A DNA stretch of 64,000 bases from Marinilabilia salmonicolor (GCF_003003035.1 NZ_PVTS01000013.1:62001-126000); one strand, 5' to 3'; counted from the first letter of the stretch, positions 54,929-63,846 are shown. Numbers and translations are program-made. The notes: a model not told the origin generated them from the sequence alone.

Positions 54929-55844
54929 AAATCCCTTTCACACATTCTTCAATAACCTGATCGGCCATTTTGGCGATGTCAGAAGAGGTGTGAATTAATA
55001 AGTTTTGGGGCAGGAACTCACCTCCTTCGATCTTATCATACGTGGCAAACAGTACTCCCTCTTTCCCGATTCCTCTTATTTCTGCATCCTTCATAGCTTC
55101 GGACGTCATTTCCGGTGTTTCCAGAATGATGGCATTTGCCCCCTTCTCAATAAGTTGCAGGCAGGCTTCCTTGATTTCTTTTGGGTTAAATTCCTTTGAC
55201 GGTAACTCTGCCATATTGGGCGGTATGTCGAAACGCTCACAATAATTTTCTTTGTAAGTCACCTTTTTTTGATGTTTCTCTTTCGTGTCCTCTTTTGCAC
55301 AGAGCATTCCGATGGCTTTTTTGTTGTGCCGGTACAGGAGCTGAATCACTTCATTGGTTTGCTGATGGTAATCCGGGGCAATGAACTTAACTGTTTCGGG
55401 ACCGGGGATGAAACCCGCACAAATAATTGGAAATTCAATTTTCTCCTGGTCAATCTTATCACCAACCAACTCATGCTCAATGATGATGCCTGCATCGAAT
55501 GGAAGTGCATTTAACTTTTCTTTCAGACTTTGGAGACTCGCCACCTGAGGCAGGATTACGTAACCTTTCTTTTCCGCTGCTTTGATCAATTCCTGGAGCC
55601 ATTGGCGATTGCTGTAATTAGTGTAATCAGATGCAAAGACGCCGATCATTCCACTTTTCCCGTTGAGTCGTCCCGGATTGAATTTTCCGGGTTGATAATT
55701 GAGCGATTTTGCGGTATCTAAGACTCTTCTCCGGGTGGACTGCGCTATGTTTACGCTGTCAGCTTTCCCGTTTAAAACCAGCGAAGCTGTTGTTTTGGAT
55801 ACACCTGCCTGCTGTGCAACCTGGTTTAATGTGAATCTGGCCAT
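54927..55844 (-). CDS. LacI-family transcriptional regulator
   Basis: This is a 305-residue regulator. The N-terminal HTH is FTLNQVAQQAGVSKTTASLVLNG with hinge helix RRRVLDTAKSLNYQPGKFN. The body is a periplasmic-binding-protein fold (IGVFASDYTNYSNRQWLQEL, then FDAGIIIEH, then AIGMLCAKED). Such proteins repress sugar genes and release DNA when a sugar binds. No sugar genes adjoin it, and the neighbouring genes face away or converge, so its target cannot be named. A near-consensus -7 box (TATCTTTA) lies upstream at about 55868-55875. Confidence 0.92.
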   Translation of the reverse strand: MARFTLNQVAQQAGVSKTTASLVLNGKADSVNIAQSTRRRVLDTAKSLNYQPGKFNPGRLNGKSGMIGVFASDYTNYSNRQWLQELIKAAEKKGYVILPQVASLQSLKEKLNALPFDAGIIIEHELVGDKIDQEKIEFPIICAGFIPGPETVKFIAPDYHQQTNEVIQLLYRHNKKAIGMLCAKEDTKEKHQKKVTYKENYCERFDIPPNMAELPSKEFNPKEIKEACLQLIEKGANAIILETPEMTSEAMKDAEIRGIGKEGVLFATYDKIEGGEFLPQNLLIHTSSDIAKMADQVIEECVKGI

Positions 55845-56119
55845 TGCTAAATTTGTTTAGGTAAGTGTAAAGATAAGAAATATTGTGAATTCCGAATATT
55901 AAAATTCTGAGATGTCTTGAAAGCAGGGTACTTTTTTGGTTGAAAGCAAGGACTGAATACACATAAGAGGCGGCAGATTTTGTTGTTTTAACCGGGAGGT
56001 TGCACTACTTTATCAAACAAAAAACGAAATTGGTCAAGGCTTTGTTAATGAACGGCAAAAAATATTATCAAAAATTAAGGTTGATGCGTACATGATGCGT
56101 AACCTAAATCAAAAGAAAA

Positions 56120-57946
56120 ATGAATACCGAATTACGTATTGGCCCATTCAAAAAAACGAGTTTCTGTACTCGCCGACTGGCGGGAACTGCACTTTTGACA
56201 ACCCTGATGCTGACTTCAGCAGGAAATTTTTCCTCTTCTGCTCAGGAACCTTTACAACACGAAAAGCGCTTTTATCAGTCAGAAGACGGAAAACTGTTTG
56301 TTAACAAAGATTTACCTTTGTATCTGCGCATATCATCCGATCCCGATGATGAAGCCGAATCATGGCTGCTAAAAAGCAATACTACCGCTCAGTATTCAAA
56401 TCCCATGTACCTGGATACAGAAGGATGGAATACCCTCAGATCTCCTTCAGCCGTTGATACTGCTACCCGAAAGACGGTTTACCCCTTGCAGGATATAATA
56501 TTTGATATTTATGCTGATGGATTACAACCCAAAAGCCGATTGCTATGGGGGGAATCTGTTAATGTCCGGACGGATGACAAGGTGTTCTTTGGTGAAAAGG
56601 TGCATCTTGCATTTGATGCTTCAGATGAAATGTCCGGAGTAACGGATGTTTATTATTCATTAAACGGATCTGGGTTCGTGGGGGAAAAACAATCTCCGTT
56701 GAGTGTTGATGAAGAAGGGGATTATTCTTTGAAGTTTTACTCGGTGGACAATGTGGGAAACGTGGAGGATATGCACTCTTTTGATTTTTCGGTAGATCAT
56801 ACTGCCCCTATATCAACGCATGAAATCAGCGGCATCAATAAAAATAATGTGTTAGCTCCTGATGCCACCATTTGTTTGTCTGCTGTTGATAGTCTGTCCG
56901 GGGTGAACAACGTTTTCTTTGCCATAGATGATGGTGAATTTGAGGAATACAAAAATCCTATTCCTGTTTCGCGACTGAAAGAAGGGGATGGCCAAATAAC
57001 CTATTATGCTGGAGATCGTGTAGGCAATGCAGAGGCACATAAATATATTGGGACCCTCTCTTCCGGTGCCAGTAAGGCTGAAGGTGAAGGAGAGGTCTTT
57101 GATTATTACATCGACAGGGACGCGCCCGTGGTTTCATTCGAATTTGAGGGAGATTACTTTGAAGGCGACCGTGAGTATATATCCGGGAGAACCACCGTGG
57201 CTTTATCGGCAAAGGACGACAAGTCGGGAGTCCAATCTATTCTATATAGTAATAACTCATTTCTGACAAATGAGGTTTACGACAATTCCTTTCATCCTGA
57301 AGGAAACAGTCCGGTAGTGCTTAGTTATTCTGCTGTTGACTGGGTAGAAAACAGTGCTCCGGAGACCGATCGCCATTTTTATATTGACAGAACAGCCCCC
57401 GGGAGCAAAGTTTCTTTTGATGGTCCTGTGTTCAGAAACCGGGATACGCTGTTTCTTGCAGCTCAGACCAGAATCTCCCTGGATGCTAAAGATCAGGAAA
57501 GCGGTGTAAAGAGCATTTCATATTCCCTGAATGGAGTGGAGAAGGAATACGGAGAATCATTTTCAGGAGATCGTTCCGGGGAGAATCTTTTGGAATGGAG
57601 GTCAACCGATAATGTGAATAATCAGGAAGAACTGCAGTCTCTTGTGTTTGTGGTTGATAGGGAAGGACCTTCGATTCATCATCATTTTAGTGTGGAGCCT
57701 ATTGGAGAGAAAACGATCCGGGAGGAGAACTACGTCATCTATCCATCCAATACCAAGATATACATTGGTGCCACAGATGATGTTGCCGGAGAGGAATCTT
57801 TGAAGTATTCGGTCAATGGCAGTAAGGTGTCGGAAAAAATTCCGCTTAGCGGTTTGCAACCCGGCAATTATACAATTGACATTGAGGCTGCCGATGCGCT
57901 GGAAAATAAGACAACAAAAACCATCCGATTTTCCATTGAAAAATAA
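56120..57946 (+). CDS. OmpL47-type beta-repeat exported protein
   Basis: This is a 608-residue protein with a signal peptide ending SSAQEP near residue 42. It has about five OmpL47-type Ig-like repeats, each with a D-x-SGV-x-x-V-x-YSLNG strand pair, a YSVDNVGNVE-like strand and a D(H/R)TAP turn. OmpL47-type repeats occur in Leptospira and other surface proteins, often in ligand binding. An N-terminal region (about 45-165) is different, starting EKRFYQSEDGKLFVNKDLP. It is followed 12 bases later by a YfiR-family gene, so they are probably co-transcribed and act together. Confidence 0.85.
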   Translation: MNTELRIGPFKKTSFCTRRLAGTALLTTLMLTSAGNFSSSAQEPLQHEKRFYQSEDGKLFVNKDLPLYLRISSDPDDEAESWLLKSNTTAQYSNPMYLDTEGWNTLRSPSAVDTATRKTVYPLQDIIFDIYADGLQPKSRLLWGESVNVRTDDKVFFGEKVHLAFDASDEMSGVTDVYYSLNGSGFVGEKQSPLSVDEEGDYSLKFYSVDNVGNVEDMHSFDFSVDHTAPISTHEISGINKNNVLAPDATICLSAVDSLSGVNNVFFAIDDGEFEEYKNPIPVSRLKEGDGQITYYAGDRVGNAEAHKYIGTLSSGASKAEGEGEVFDYYIDRDAPVVSFEFEGDYFEGDREYISGRTTVALSAKDDKSGVQSILYSNNSFLTNEVYDNSFHPEGNSPVVLSYSAVDWVENSAPETDRHFYIDRTAPGSKVSFDGPVFRNRDTLFLAAQTRISLDAKDQESGVKSISYSLNGVEKEYGESFSGDRSGENLLEWRSTDNVNNQEELQSLVFVVDREGPSIHHHFSVEPIGEKTIREENYVIYPSNTKIYIGATDDVAGEESLKYSVNGSKVSEKIPLSGLQPGNYTIDIEAADALENKTTKTIRFSIEK

Positions 57947-57958
57947 AAAGGAGCTGTC

Positions 57959-58462
57959 ATGAGGAAAATATTGATGATTGGAATATTGCTCCTTCTTTCT
58001 TTGAGTAGTCAGGCACAGGAGGAGAATTACATCTCTCTTTATCTGCTAAATTTTACCCGGCACATTGAATGGCCGGAAGAGACAAGGGAAGGGAATTTTG
58101 TAATTGAGGTCCTGGGCCATGTATCCGTTTATGAACGGCTTAAGGAGCTTGCGGAGGGCAAAAAAGCCGGTAGTCAGCCCATTGAAGTACGAAATTATAT
58201 GTCGGCATCCAATGTGGGTAAGCCTCATATTATGTTTGTTGGTCATTGGCAAAGCCGCCAGATGCAGGAGGTTCTTCAAAAACTTGAAGGACACTGTACT
58301 TTATTGGTTACCGAGCAGGAAGGTATGATTGCACAAGGAGCTGCCATAAATTTCATTATCCGGGAAGGTAAAATACAATATGAATTTAATAAAGATAATG
58401 CCTTAAATCGAGGCTTGGTAGTCAGTTCACGCCTTTGGCAAATGGGGATTTCTCAAAATTAA
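57959..58462 (+). CDS. YfiR/DUF4154 family periplasmic protein
   Basis: This is a 167-residue secreted protein with a signal peptide ending SSQAQEE. Family features include the opening YLLNFTRHIEWPE, then FVIEVLGHVSVYERL, and the closing region INFIIREGKIQYEFNKDNALNRGLVVSSRLWQMG (split over 137-163). YfiR in Pseudomonas restrains a membrane diguanylate cyclase. In Bacteroidota, DUF4154 proteins more often lie beside histidine kinases. Here the only partner is the OmpL47-repeat protein immediately upstream, which is uncommon. A terminator follows about 70 bases after the stop. Confidence 0.88.
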   Translation: MRKILMIGILLLLSLSSQAQEENYISLYLLNFTRHIEWPEETREGNFVIEVLGHVSVYERLKELAEGKKAGSQPIEVRNYMSASNVGKPHIMFVGHWQSRQMQEVLQKLEGHCTLLVTEQEGMIAQGAAINFIIREGKIQYEFNKDNALNRGLVVSSRLWQMGISQN

Positions 58463-58531
58463 ATCTTTCTTTTTTGTAAGCGAGTGCAACCCTTACATTT
58501 TTTATTCGTCTTCTGAGAGGTAAGTTTAAAC

Positions 58532-58577
58532 AATATCGTGGCAAGGGATGGTCGATTTACCCTTACCACGATATTTT
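58532..58577 (+). terminator. Terminator after the YfiR gene
   Basis: AATATCGTGGCAAGGG pairs with CCCTTACCACGATATT, followed by TTTGTTTT. The remaining part of the 58463-59088 gap is AT-rich leader with no gene seen. Confidence 0.75.
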
Positions 58578-59088
58578 TGTTTTCTGATCTGTTTTGAAAA
58601 ATATTTTTAATCACAGAATAATTAGAGGAAACAAAAATGTTTTAATTCCGTAAGCAATAATTTACAAATATTAACAATATCTGTGAAAGAAGAATCCGGA
58701 TTGCTGTTTGGGCAATCATTTTCTATTTGGCATGGAAATTGGAATATTCGGGATGTTTGAATAATTGATGGCTTATTGATTAAGAGGAAAAAGAAGTTGG
58801 CGTATTAGAGAAAAGAACGTTAGATTTTATTAAAGTGTTTTGAGTTGAACAAAAACACTATTACGTTTGTCTGCTTCGTAAGGGCAGGGGGCCGGCCCGA
58901 AATTCATTTTTTTTCCGATATTTTTCAAGAAAATATGGTGTGCTGCAGGTATGTTTTATCTGTAATACAATGTCTTGTTGCCAAGGACAATAAATATGCT
59001 CTGGATTTTTTGGAGCCTCTGTTGTGGAGATTGATTAGAAACAACATTATTATAATTTGAATTTTTAACACTAAAACCATTTTTGAAA

Positions 59089-60096
59089 ATGAAAAAGTTA
59101 AAGTTTGTAAGCTTAATGATAGCAGCCCTTTTTATGGGCTTTGGATTTACTTCCTGTGAGGAAGATGAAAGTATTCTGACAACAGGAGAAGACGAAGAAG
59201 TGGAACTCAATATTGCCGAAGGCGATAATTCCGCAGTAACCACCATCTATGTGAGTGACCTCGAACCAGGAGCAACTAGTGCCGATGTAACTGTGAATTT
59301 CACATCTGCCGACTCTAAAATGAGACGTTTGTACATGACTCAGAATATTGCCGGTGCAGGATATGAGAAGTATGAATTGGAAATTGACGGATTGGATACA
59401 AAAGGTGATGGATCTATTGACCTGAGCAGTGGTGAAGGATATGATTTTACTTTTACCATTCCGTTTCCTGTTTTGTCGGGTATGACAGAGGGTACTGTTG
59501 AGTATCAGCTTTGGGCTACTTCCGGACGTGGTGACTATCGGGATGTTGAAAATAGTCTGGTTTCAGGTCCCGGGAAAGTAATTATTCATTATGGTGGAAC
59601 CAATCCTGCAACCGGGGTAAAGGAGTATGAGGCTGTTTTATTGGCTGCTCCGACTGCTGATAAAATTTCTGAAACTTTTGTTTCTTTGATTGATGGTGAG
59701 GTTTATCCAATAGAAGATGGTGTAGAGTTTGCTGCATATTGGGACTTTGGATATTATTATGGCGCATCAAATGAGGCTTCGCTGGCATCTACATTTGACT
59801 ATCCATCTAATATTATTGATGTTAAGGAGGTTGCAAATACCACAGCAGATGAACTGAACCACACTTATTTTGCTTCGTCTAATTTGACTGAAACTGAGTT
59901 TGGTGCTGTAGCTAATGCTTCCGATTTGGATTTTGTGACTGAATCAGCTATGGAAACAATTACAAACCTGAACGTTGATGATGTTATTGAATTTGTTGAC
60001 AATTATGGAAACAAAGGATTAATTAGGGTAATAGAGATTGAACCTGGAAATGGAGTAGGGGATTACATTAAATTGCATATCAAGGTTCAACCATAA
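59089..60096 (+). CDS. Surface lipoprotein, paralogue 1 of a duplicated pair
   Basis: This is a 335-residue lipoprotein (lipobox FTSC, Cys23) of unrecognised family. After an acidic linker, a beta-rich domain covers about 40-335. It carries RRLYMTQNIAGAG, LDTKGDGSIDLSSG, LWATSGRGDYRD, EFAAYWDFGYYYG and the end VIEFVDNYGNKGLIRVIEI. All of these recur in the gene at 61047-62633. The start is the ATG at 59089; a TTG two codons earlier is less likely. The stop is followed by a terminator also shared with the paralogue. The function is unknown. Confidence 0.85.
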   Translation: MKKLKFVSLMIAALFMGFGFTSCEEDESILTTGEDEEVELNIAEGDNSAVTTIYVSDLEPGATSADVTVNFTSADSKMRRLYMTQNIAGAGYEKYELEIDGLDTKGDGSIDLSSGEGYDFTFTIPFPVLSGMTEGTVEYQLWATSGRGDYRDVENSLVSGPGKVIIHYGGTNPATGVKEYEAVLLAAPTADKISETFVSLIDGEVYPIEDGVEFAAYWDFGYYYGASNEASLASTFDYPSNIIDVKEVANTTADELNHTYFASSNLTETEFGAVANASDLDFVTESAMETITNLNVDDVIEFVDNYGNKGLIRVIEIEPGNGVGDYIKLHIKVQP

Positions 60097-60121
60097 CAAA
60101 AACTGAAATACCAAATAGCTC

Positions 60122-60155
60122 AAAAAGGGTGGTACTTCGGTGCTGCCCTTTTTTT
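60122..60155 (+). terminator. Terminator of paralogue 1
   Basis: AAAAAGGGTGGTAC, TTCG, GTGCTGCCCTTTTTTT form a stem-loop with a TTCG tetraloop. The same terminator follows paralogue 2 at 62659. Confidence 0.85.
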
Positions 60156-60187
60156 ATTGGTGTTTTTTGAATGAATTTATCGTTTAC

Positions 60188-60403
60188 TTATCCCCACGGA
60201 CGATGATTCCAAATCCACACGGACGGTTTTTGTTTACATTTAACCGCTTCTTGTGCAGAATTTACCTTTCCTTGTACAGTTTTAACCCGTCCTTGTGCCG
60301 TTTTTGTGGCTTCTTGTGCAATATTTACTGCTCCTTGTGTAATATTGACCTCTCCTTGCGCAGTTTTAGCTGCTTCTGGTGCAATATTGACCACTTCTTG
60401 CAA
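60188..60403 (-). CDS. Possible small heptad-repeat protein from the 21-bp array (doubtful)
   Basis: This is a 71-residue open frame whose heptads (AQGEVNI, TQGAVNI, AQEATKT, AQGRVKT, VQGKVNS) would make an ideal short coiled coil. It has no signal peptide, promoter or ribosome-binding context that I can see. Any frame remains open because the repeat unit is 21 bp. The equivalent frame in the second array is also open. It is kept as a low-confidence gene because the heptad register is maintained. Confidence 0.2.
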   Translation of the reverse strand: MQEVVNIAPEAAKTAQGEVNITQGAVNIAQEATKTAQGRVKTVQGKVNSAQEAVKCKQKPSVWIWNHRPWG

Positions 60404-60412
60404 TGTTGAAAG
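60250..60412. repeat. 21-bp tandem repeat array 1
   Basis: About seven and a half units of the form CTTGTGCAATATTGACCTCTC, each differing by several bases. The array at 63162 has the same units in the same order but one fewer at the left. Neither array has spacers. Confidence 0.8.
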
Positions 60413-60684
60413 CCCTTCTTGTGTATTTTTCCTTTTTTGTGGCGTTTCATTTCCTTCGCTGTGACCTTTTTTTAGCTGGTGTGGAAATGATTCCTCGATT
60501 TGTGGAATTCCTGCGTCGATGTGAATCCATTTACCGAAAAGGCAGCATTAATGAATGGTGGGGTAGCTTTTGTTATTCAAAATTCATGAGTATTGCATGC
60601 AGTATCAGTATGATAATTAAGGATTTGGATTGCCAATTCAACACAGGCGAATATTGCCATTGTAATTTAATAATAAGAATAGCC

Positions 60685-60816
60685 CCATCGCTACCCCCTA
60701 ACCCCCTTAAAGGGGAACTCCCTCGCGCGGCATTTTCAAACTGCAAGATTTTTCTGGTTGATTTGGTTTGCGGGCTGGGGTACTCCCTTTCAGGGGAGCC
60801 AGAGGGGTAGCGATGG
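60685..60816. repeat. Inverted repeat with CCATCGCTACCCC ends
   Basis: The left arm CCATCGCTACCCCCTAACCC...AAAGGGGAACTCCC and the right arm GGGGTACTCCCTTTCAGGGG...GGGGTAGCGATGG pair over about 40 bases. It lies in the 60097-61046 gap, which has no convincing gene apart from the repeats. CCCTAACCCCCTTAAAGGGG-type repeats are common between genes in Bacteroidota. Confidence 0.6.
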
Positions 60817-60853
60817 TAGATTACCGCTCGATTATGCCGCTTTGCTTGGAACG

Positions 60854-60869
60854 AAATCCACACGGACGG
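60854..60869. repeat. AAATCCACACGGACGG direct repeat (three copies)
   Basis: The exact 16-mer also occurs at 60211-60226 and 63715-63730. The last two copies extend to GGGAG. All are in the repeat-rich regions around the two lipoprotein genes. Confidence 0.6.
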
Positions 60870-61046
60870 GAGCAGAATAATCTGAAAATTATCGAAAGCT
60901 AAAATTTTGCAAGAATCTGTTTAAAATCAAATCCAAACTTTTTTGCCGAAGTTCCGTATCCGGCGATGAAGATTTGAAGTATATAGTCAAATTTTGCCAG
61001 TTAAAATGATACAGAAATCGATGTTAAAAAAATAAATTTCAAGACT

Positions 61047-62633
61047 ATGAATTTAAAAAACTTGACACTATTCCTTTTTATTGCACTTTTTCCGATTACT
61101 GGATGTGATGATGAAAAAATGGATGCAGAAAGGCTTCCCAGCGTTTCAACAAATCAAGTGTCAGAAATAACCGGTGAAACAGCAGCGTGCGGAGGAATTA
61201 TTGATGATGATGCCGGAAGTACTGTAATTGAAAGAGGTGTTTGTTGGGACATCAACCCAAACCCCACAATTGAGCAAAACAGATCAAAGGATGGTTCTGG
61301 AGGTGGTTTTTTTGAAAGCATAATGGAAGACCTAAATTCAGGTACCGAGTATTATGTTCGGGCTTATGCAACCAATGAGTTTGGAACAAATTATGGTATG
61401 ACCCTCTCGTTTTCCACACTTGTGTATCCAGCGATTGGGCCGATTAGTATTTTTGATGTAACAAGCAATACGGTTGTTGTTGATGGTATCGTTTCAGAAG
61501 AAAGTTCTGCGGAGATAATTGAAATGGGAATTTGTTGGGGATTGGAGGAAGAACCTACAATTAATAGTAGTACAAAGAAAATTTATGAGCATGAATTTCA
61601 TGAAAGTATTGAAAGTCTGGAACCTGCTACAGAGTATTATCTCAGAGTATATACTATAAGTGATGCGGGTGTGAATTATGGAGAATCTTTATCTTTTATT
61701 ACCGAAGAAGAATTGGAAGATGAGCAACCAGTAATCCCTGAAATAATAATTTATGAAGGAGACAATACGGCTAATATCACTATTTATGCCAGTGATTTGG
61801 AAACAGGGGTCACGAGTGTTGACGTAACAGTGAAATTTTCTTCAATTGAGGAAACTATGCGACGTTTGTACATGACTCAGAATATTGCCGGTGCGGGTGA
61901 TGAGGTTTATGAGCTGGATATTGAAGGTCTCGATAAAAAGGGGGATGGCTCTGTTGATCTACCAAGTGAGGACGGAAATGAATTTACTTACAAGATCCCT
62001 TTTCCTGTACATTCCATGAGCGAAGGAACAGTTGTGTACTCACTTTGGACAACATCAGGCCGAGGTGACTATCGCGACACTGATAAGAGGCTGGTTGCTG
62101 GTCCCGGAACCATTACTATCAATTATGGGGGGATGAATCCTGAAGTTGTAAAGGTGAAAGAATATACAGCTAAAATTTTGGCTGCTCCCTTATCAGATGG
62201 TTCTTCAGATAGTTTTTTTTCGCTAATGGATGGAAACGTATTTCAGATTAATGGAGGTGGTGAGTTTGCAGCTTTCTGGGATTTTGGATATTTCTATGGT
62301 GCAGCATATGGTGCTTCCTTGGTGTCAACATATAATTATCCTTCAGCAATTATCGATATTGAAACAAATGCTGGTATTACCCTGGAAGAATTGAACCATA
62401 CTTATTTTGCACAATCAGAGTTAACCATCGAAGAGTTTGATGCCATTGCATCAGCTTCAGAATTGGATGGAATTTCTCAATCTTCAGAAGAAACAGTAAC
62501 GAATCTTGCCGTTGGAGATGTGCTTGAATTTGTCGATAATTACGGCAAAAAAGGTTTGATAAAAGTGTTGGAGATTGAGCCTGGTTATAGCGTGGGAGAT
62601 TATATAAGGTTAGATATCAAGGTTCAACCCTAA
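61047..62633 (+). CDS. Surface lipoprotein, paralogue 2, with two added Fn3-like domains
   Basis: This is a 528-residue lipoprotein (lipobox ITGC, Cys20). Residues about 30-125 and 125-220 are two fibronectin-type-like domains of the kind common in Bacteroidota surface proteins (ERGVCWDINPNPTIE, then YYVRAYATNEFGTNYG, and similarly MGICWGLEEEPTI, then YYLRVYTISDAGVNYG). From about 235 to the end it matches the gene at 59089 closely, including RRLYMTQNIAGAG and the same C-terminal residues. It is therefore a duplicate of the same domain with a longer stalk. The ligand is unknown. Confidence 0.87.
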   Translation: MNLKNLTLFLFIALFPITGCDDEKMDAERLPSVSTNQVSEITGETAACGGIIDDDAGSTVIERGVCWDINPNPTIEQNRSKDGSGGGFFESIMEDLNSGTEYYVRAYATNEFGTNYGMTLSFSTLVYPAIGPISIFDVTSNTVVVDGIVSEESSAEIIEMGICWGLEEEPTINSSTKKIYEHEFHESIESLEPATEYYLRVYTISDAGVNYGESLSFITEEELEDEQPVIPEIIIYEGDNTANITIYASDLETGVTSVDVTVKFSSIEETMRRLYMTQNIAGAGDEVYELDIEGLDKKGDGSVDLPSEDGNEFTYKIPFPVHSMSEGTVVYSLWTTSGRGDYRDTDKRLVAGPGTITINYGGMNPEVVKVKEYTAKILAAPLSDGSSDSFFSLMDGNVFQINGGGEFAAFWDFGYFYGAAYGASLVSTYNYPSAIIDIETNAGITLEELNHTYFAQSELTIEEFDAIASASELDGISQSSEETVTNLAVGDVLEFVDNYGKKGLIKVLEIEPGYSVGDYIRLDIKVQP

Positions 62634-62658
62634 GCAAAAACTGAAATACCAAATAGAT

Positions 62659-62693
62659 CAAAAAGGGTGGCACTTCGGTGTTGCCCTTTTTTA
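62659..62693 (+). terminator. Terminator of paralogue 2
   Basis: AAAAAGGGTGGCAC, TTCG, GTGTTGCCCTTTTTT. It is nearly identical to the terminator of paralogue 1, including the flanking CTGAAATACCAAATAG and ATTGGTGTTTTTTGAATGAA. Confidence 0.85.
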
Positions 62694-62801
62694 TTGGTGT
62701 TTTTTGAATGAATTTTTTTGCGGGCCTCCGTCGGCCCTGTCGGCGTGGAATTTTTTGCAAGCAAAGCAGCATAGCCGGGCAGTAATCCACTTCAAACTAT
62801 A

Positions 62802-62991
62802 GCCTTTGTAAATTATAATGAGTATAGCCCCCCGTCTTTAGGGGGGGTACTATTATAGTAGGTAATTCAGGAGAGCCGGCTTCAAGCCGGCTTTTTGAAA
62901 AATTTACAAAGGCATTGTTGTAATTAGGAAGCCGGCTTGAAGCCGGCTGCTGTGTGCGTTCTGTCTGACACACACCGGCCTGAAGACCGGT
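62802..62991. repeat. Composite palindromic repeat cluster
   Basis: An outer pair GCCTTTGTAAATT/AATTTACAAAGGC (62802 and 62901) encloses CCCCCGTCTTTAGGGGGG and AGCCGGCTTCAAGCCGGCT. It is followed by AAGCCGGCTTGAAGCCGGCT at 62930 and ACCGGCCTGAAGACCGGT at 62974. It lies in the gene-free stretch 62634-64000. Confidence 0.65.
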
Positions 62992-63161
62992 GCTAATCTC
63001 ATCGATATTCATTTCCGGGTTAAAACCTTGCCCCATCGGTATGGATTAGCAATCCACACCTTTTTCCATCCAAGGATCTGCAACCCAGAAACGCTTTAAT
63101 CAGTATTGTAATCAGGTACTTGTCTATTGTGCAATTTTTCTGATTATTGTGTATATTGGTT

Positions 63162-63325
63162 CTTGTTGCGATTTAACTGCTTCTTGTACAGTTTTTACCT
63201 TTCCTTGTGCCGTTTTTGTGGCTCCTTTTGCAATATCTACCGCTCCTTGTTTAATATTGACCTCTCCTTGCGAAGTTTTAGCTGCTTCTGGTGCAATATT
63301 GGCCACTTCTTGCAATGTTGAAAGC
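63162..63325. repeat. 21-bp tandem repeat array 2
   Basis: Same units and order as array 1 (60250-60412), ending in the same CTTGCAATGTTGAAAGCC, but with one unit fewer near the left. A minus-strand open frame (63124-63381) continues through it with the same heptads, which is as doubtful as that in array 1. Confidence 0.8.
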
Positions 63326-63365
63326 CCTGACGGGGGTTTGTCCAACAAGTTCAAAGCACAAAAAA

Positions 63366-63435
63366 ATGTCATGTTGAGCATAGTCGAAACATCTGTCTTT
63401 TAAGCGAGCAGATTCTTCGACAAGCTACCAATGAC
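63366..63435. repeat. TGTCATGTTGAGC...AATGACA inverted repeat
   Basis: TGTCATGTTGAGCATAGTCG and CATCTG on the left, CAGATTCTTCGACAAGC and AATGACA on the right, form a hairpin. It resembles a very common Bacteroidota intergenic repeat containing TTCGACTxCGCTCAG. Confidence 0.6.
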
Positions 63436-63509
63436 AGATTTTTTACAACAATCGGAAAGTCAGGGTTGTAGTTGTTGGCCCCCATTCGGGGACCTGATTC
63501 CAATCGTTC

Positions 63510-63565
63510 AGCCTTACCCCGGGTTATCGACCCGGGGTTATTAAAATTTGCCCCTTTCAGGGACG
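63510..63565. repeat. ACCCCGGGTTATCGACCCGGGGT palindrome and adjoining hairpin
   Basis: The palindrome at 63516-63538 is perfect apart from its centre, and is followed by GCCCCTTTCAGGGAC. This arrangement resembles another common Bacteroidota dispersed repeat. Confidence 0.55.
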
Positions 63566-63779
63566 AGCAAATCCTGTCATTTACACATTATTCCCCAAAC
63601 TTTTTTGGGTAGGCACGCCGTTTTCCTTTTTCGGATTTGCAATCTAGAGAAATTAAATGATTTTTTAGTTTGGAAAAAGATTTTTGAGAAGCAGGTTTAT
63701 ATGGAGCGGATTACAAATCCACACGGACGGGAGTAGGCTAATATATTGTCTGATAATTAGTATATTGTGGTTTAATCTT

Positions 63780-63846
63780 AATGAAACGAGCATGGCTGTG
63801 ATTGTCTCAAAAGAACATGTATAAATTCTTGCATGCGAGTTCCATC
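63780..63846 (+). repeat. Family 3 hairpin, copy 3
   Basis: The element starts AATGAAACGAGCATGGC, has the loop CTCAAAAGAACATGTATAAA, and ends GCATGCGAGTTCCATC. It has the same length (67 bp) as the copy at 33471. It is followed by another family 3 copy after 26 bases. Confidence 0.6.

Noticed and set aside
60250-63325. 21-bp arrays considered as CRISPR
   Set aside because: Units are contiguous with no spacers, and no cas genes are present in the window.
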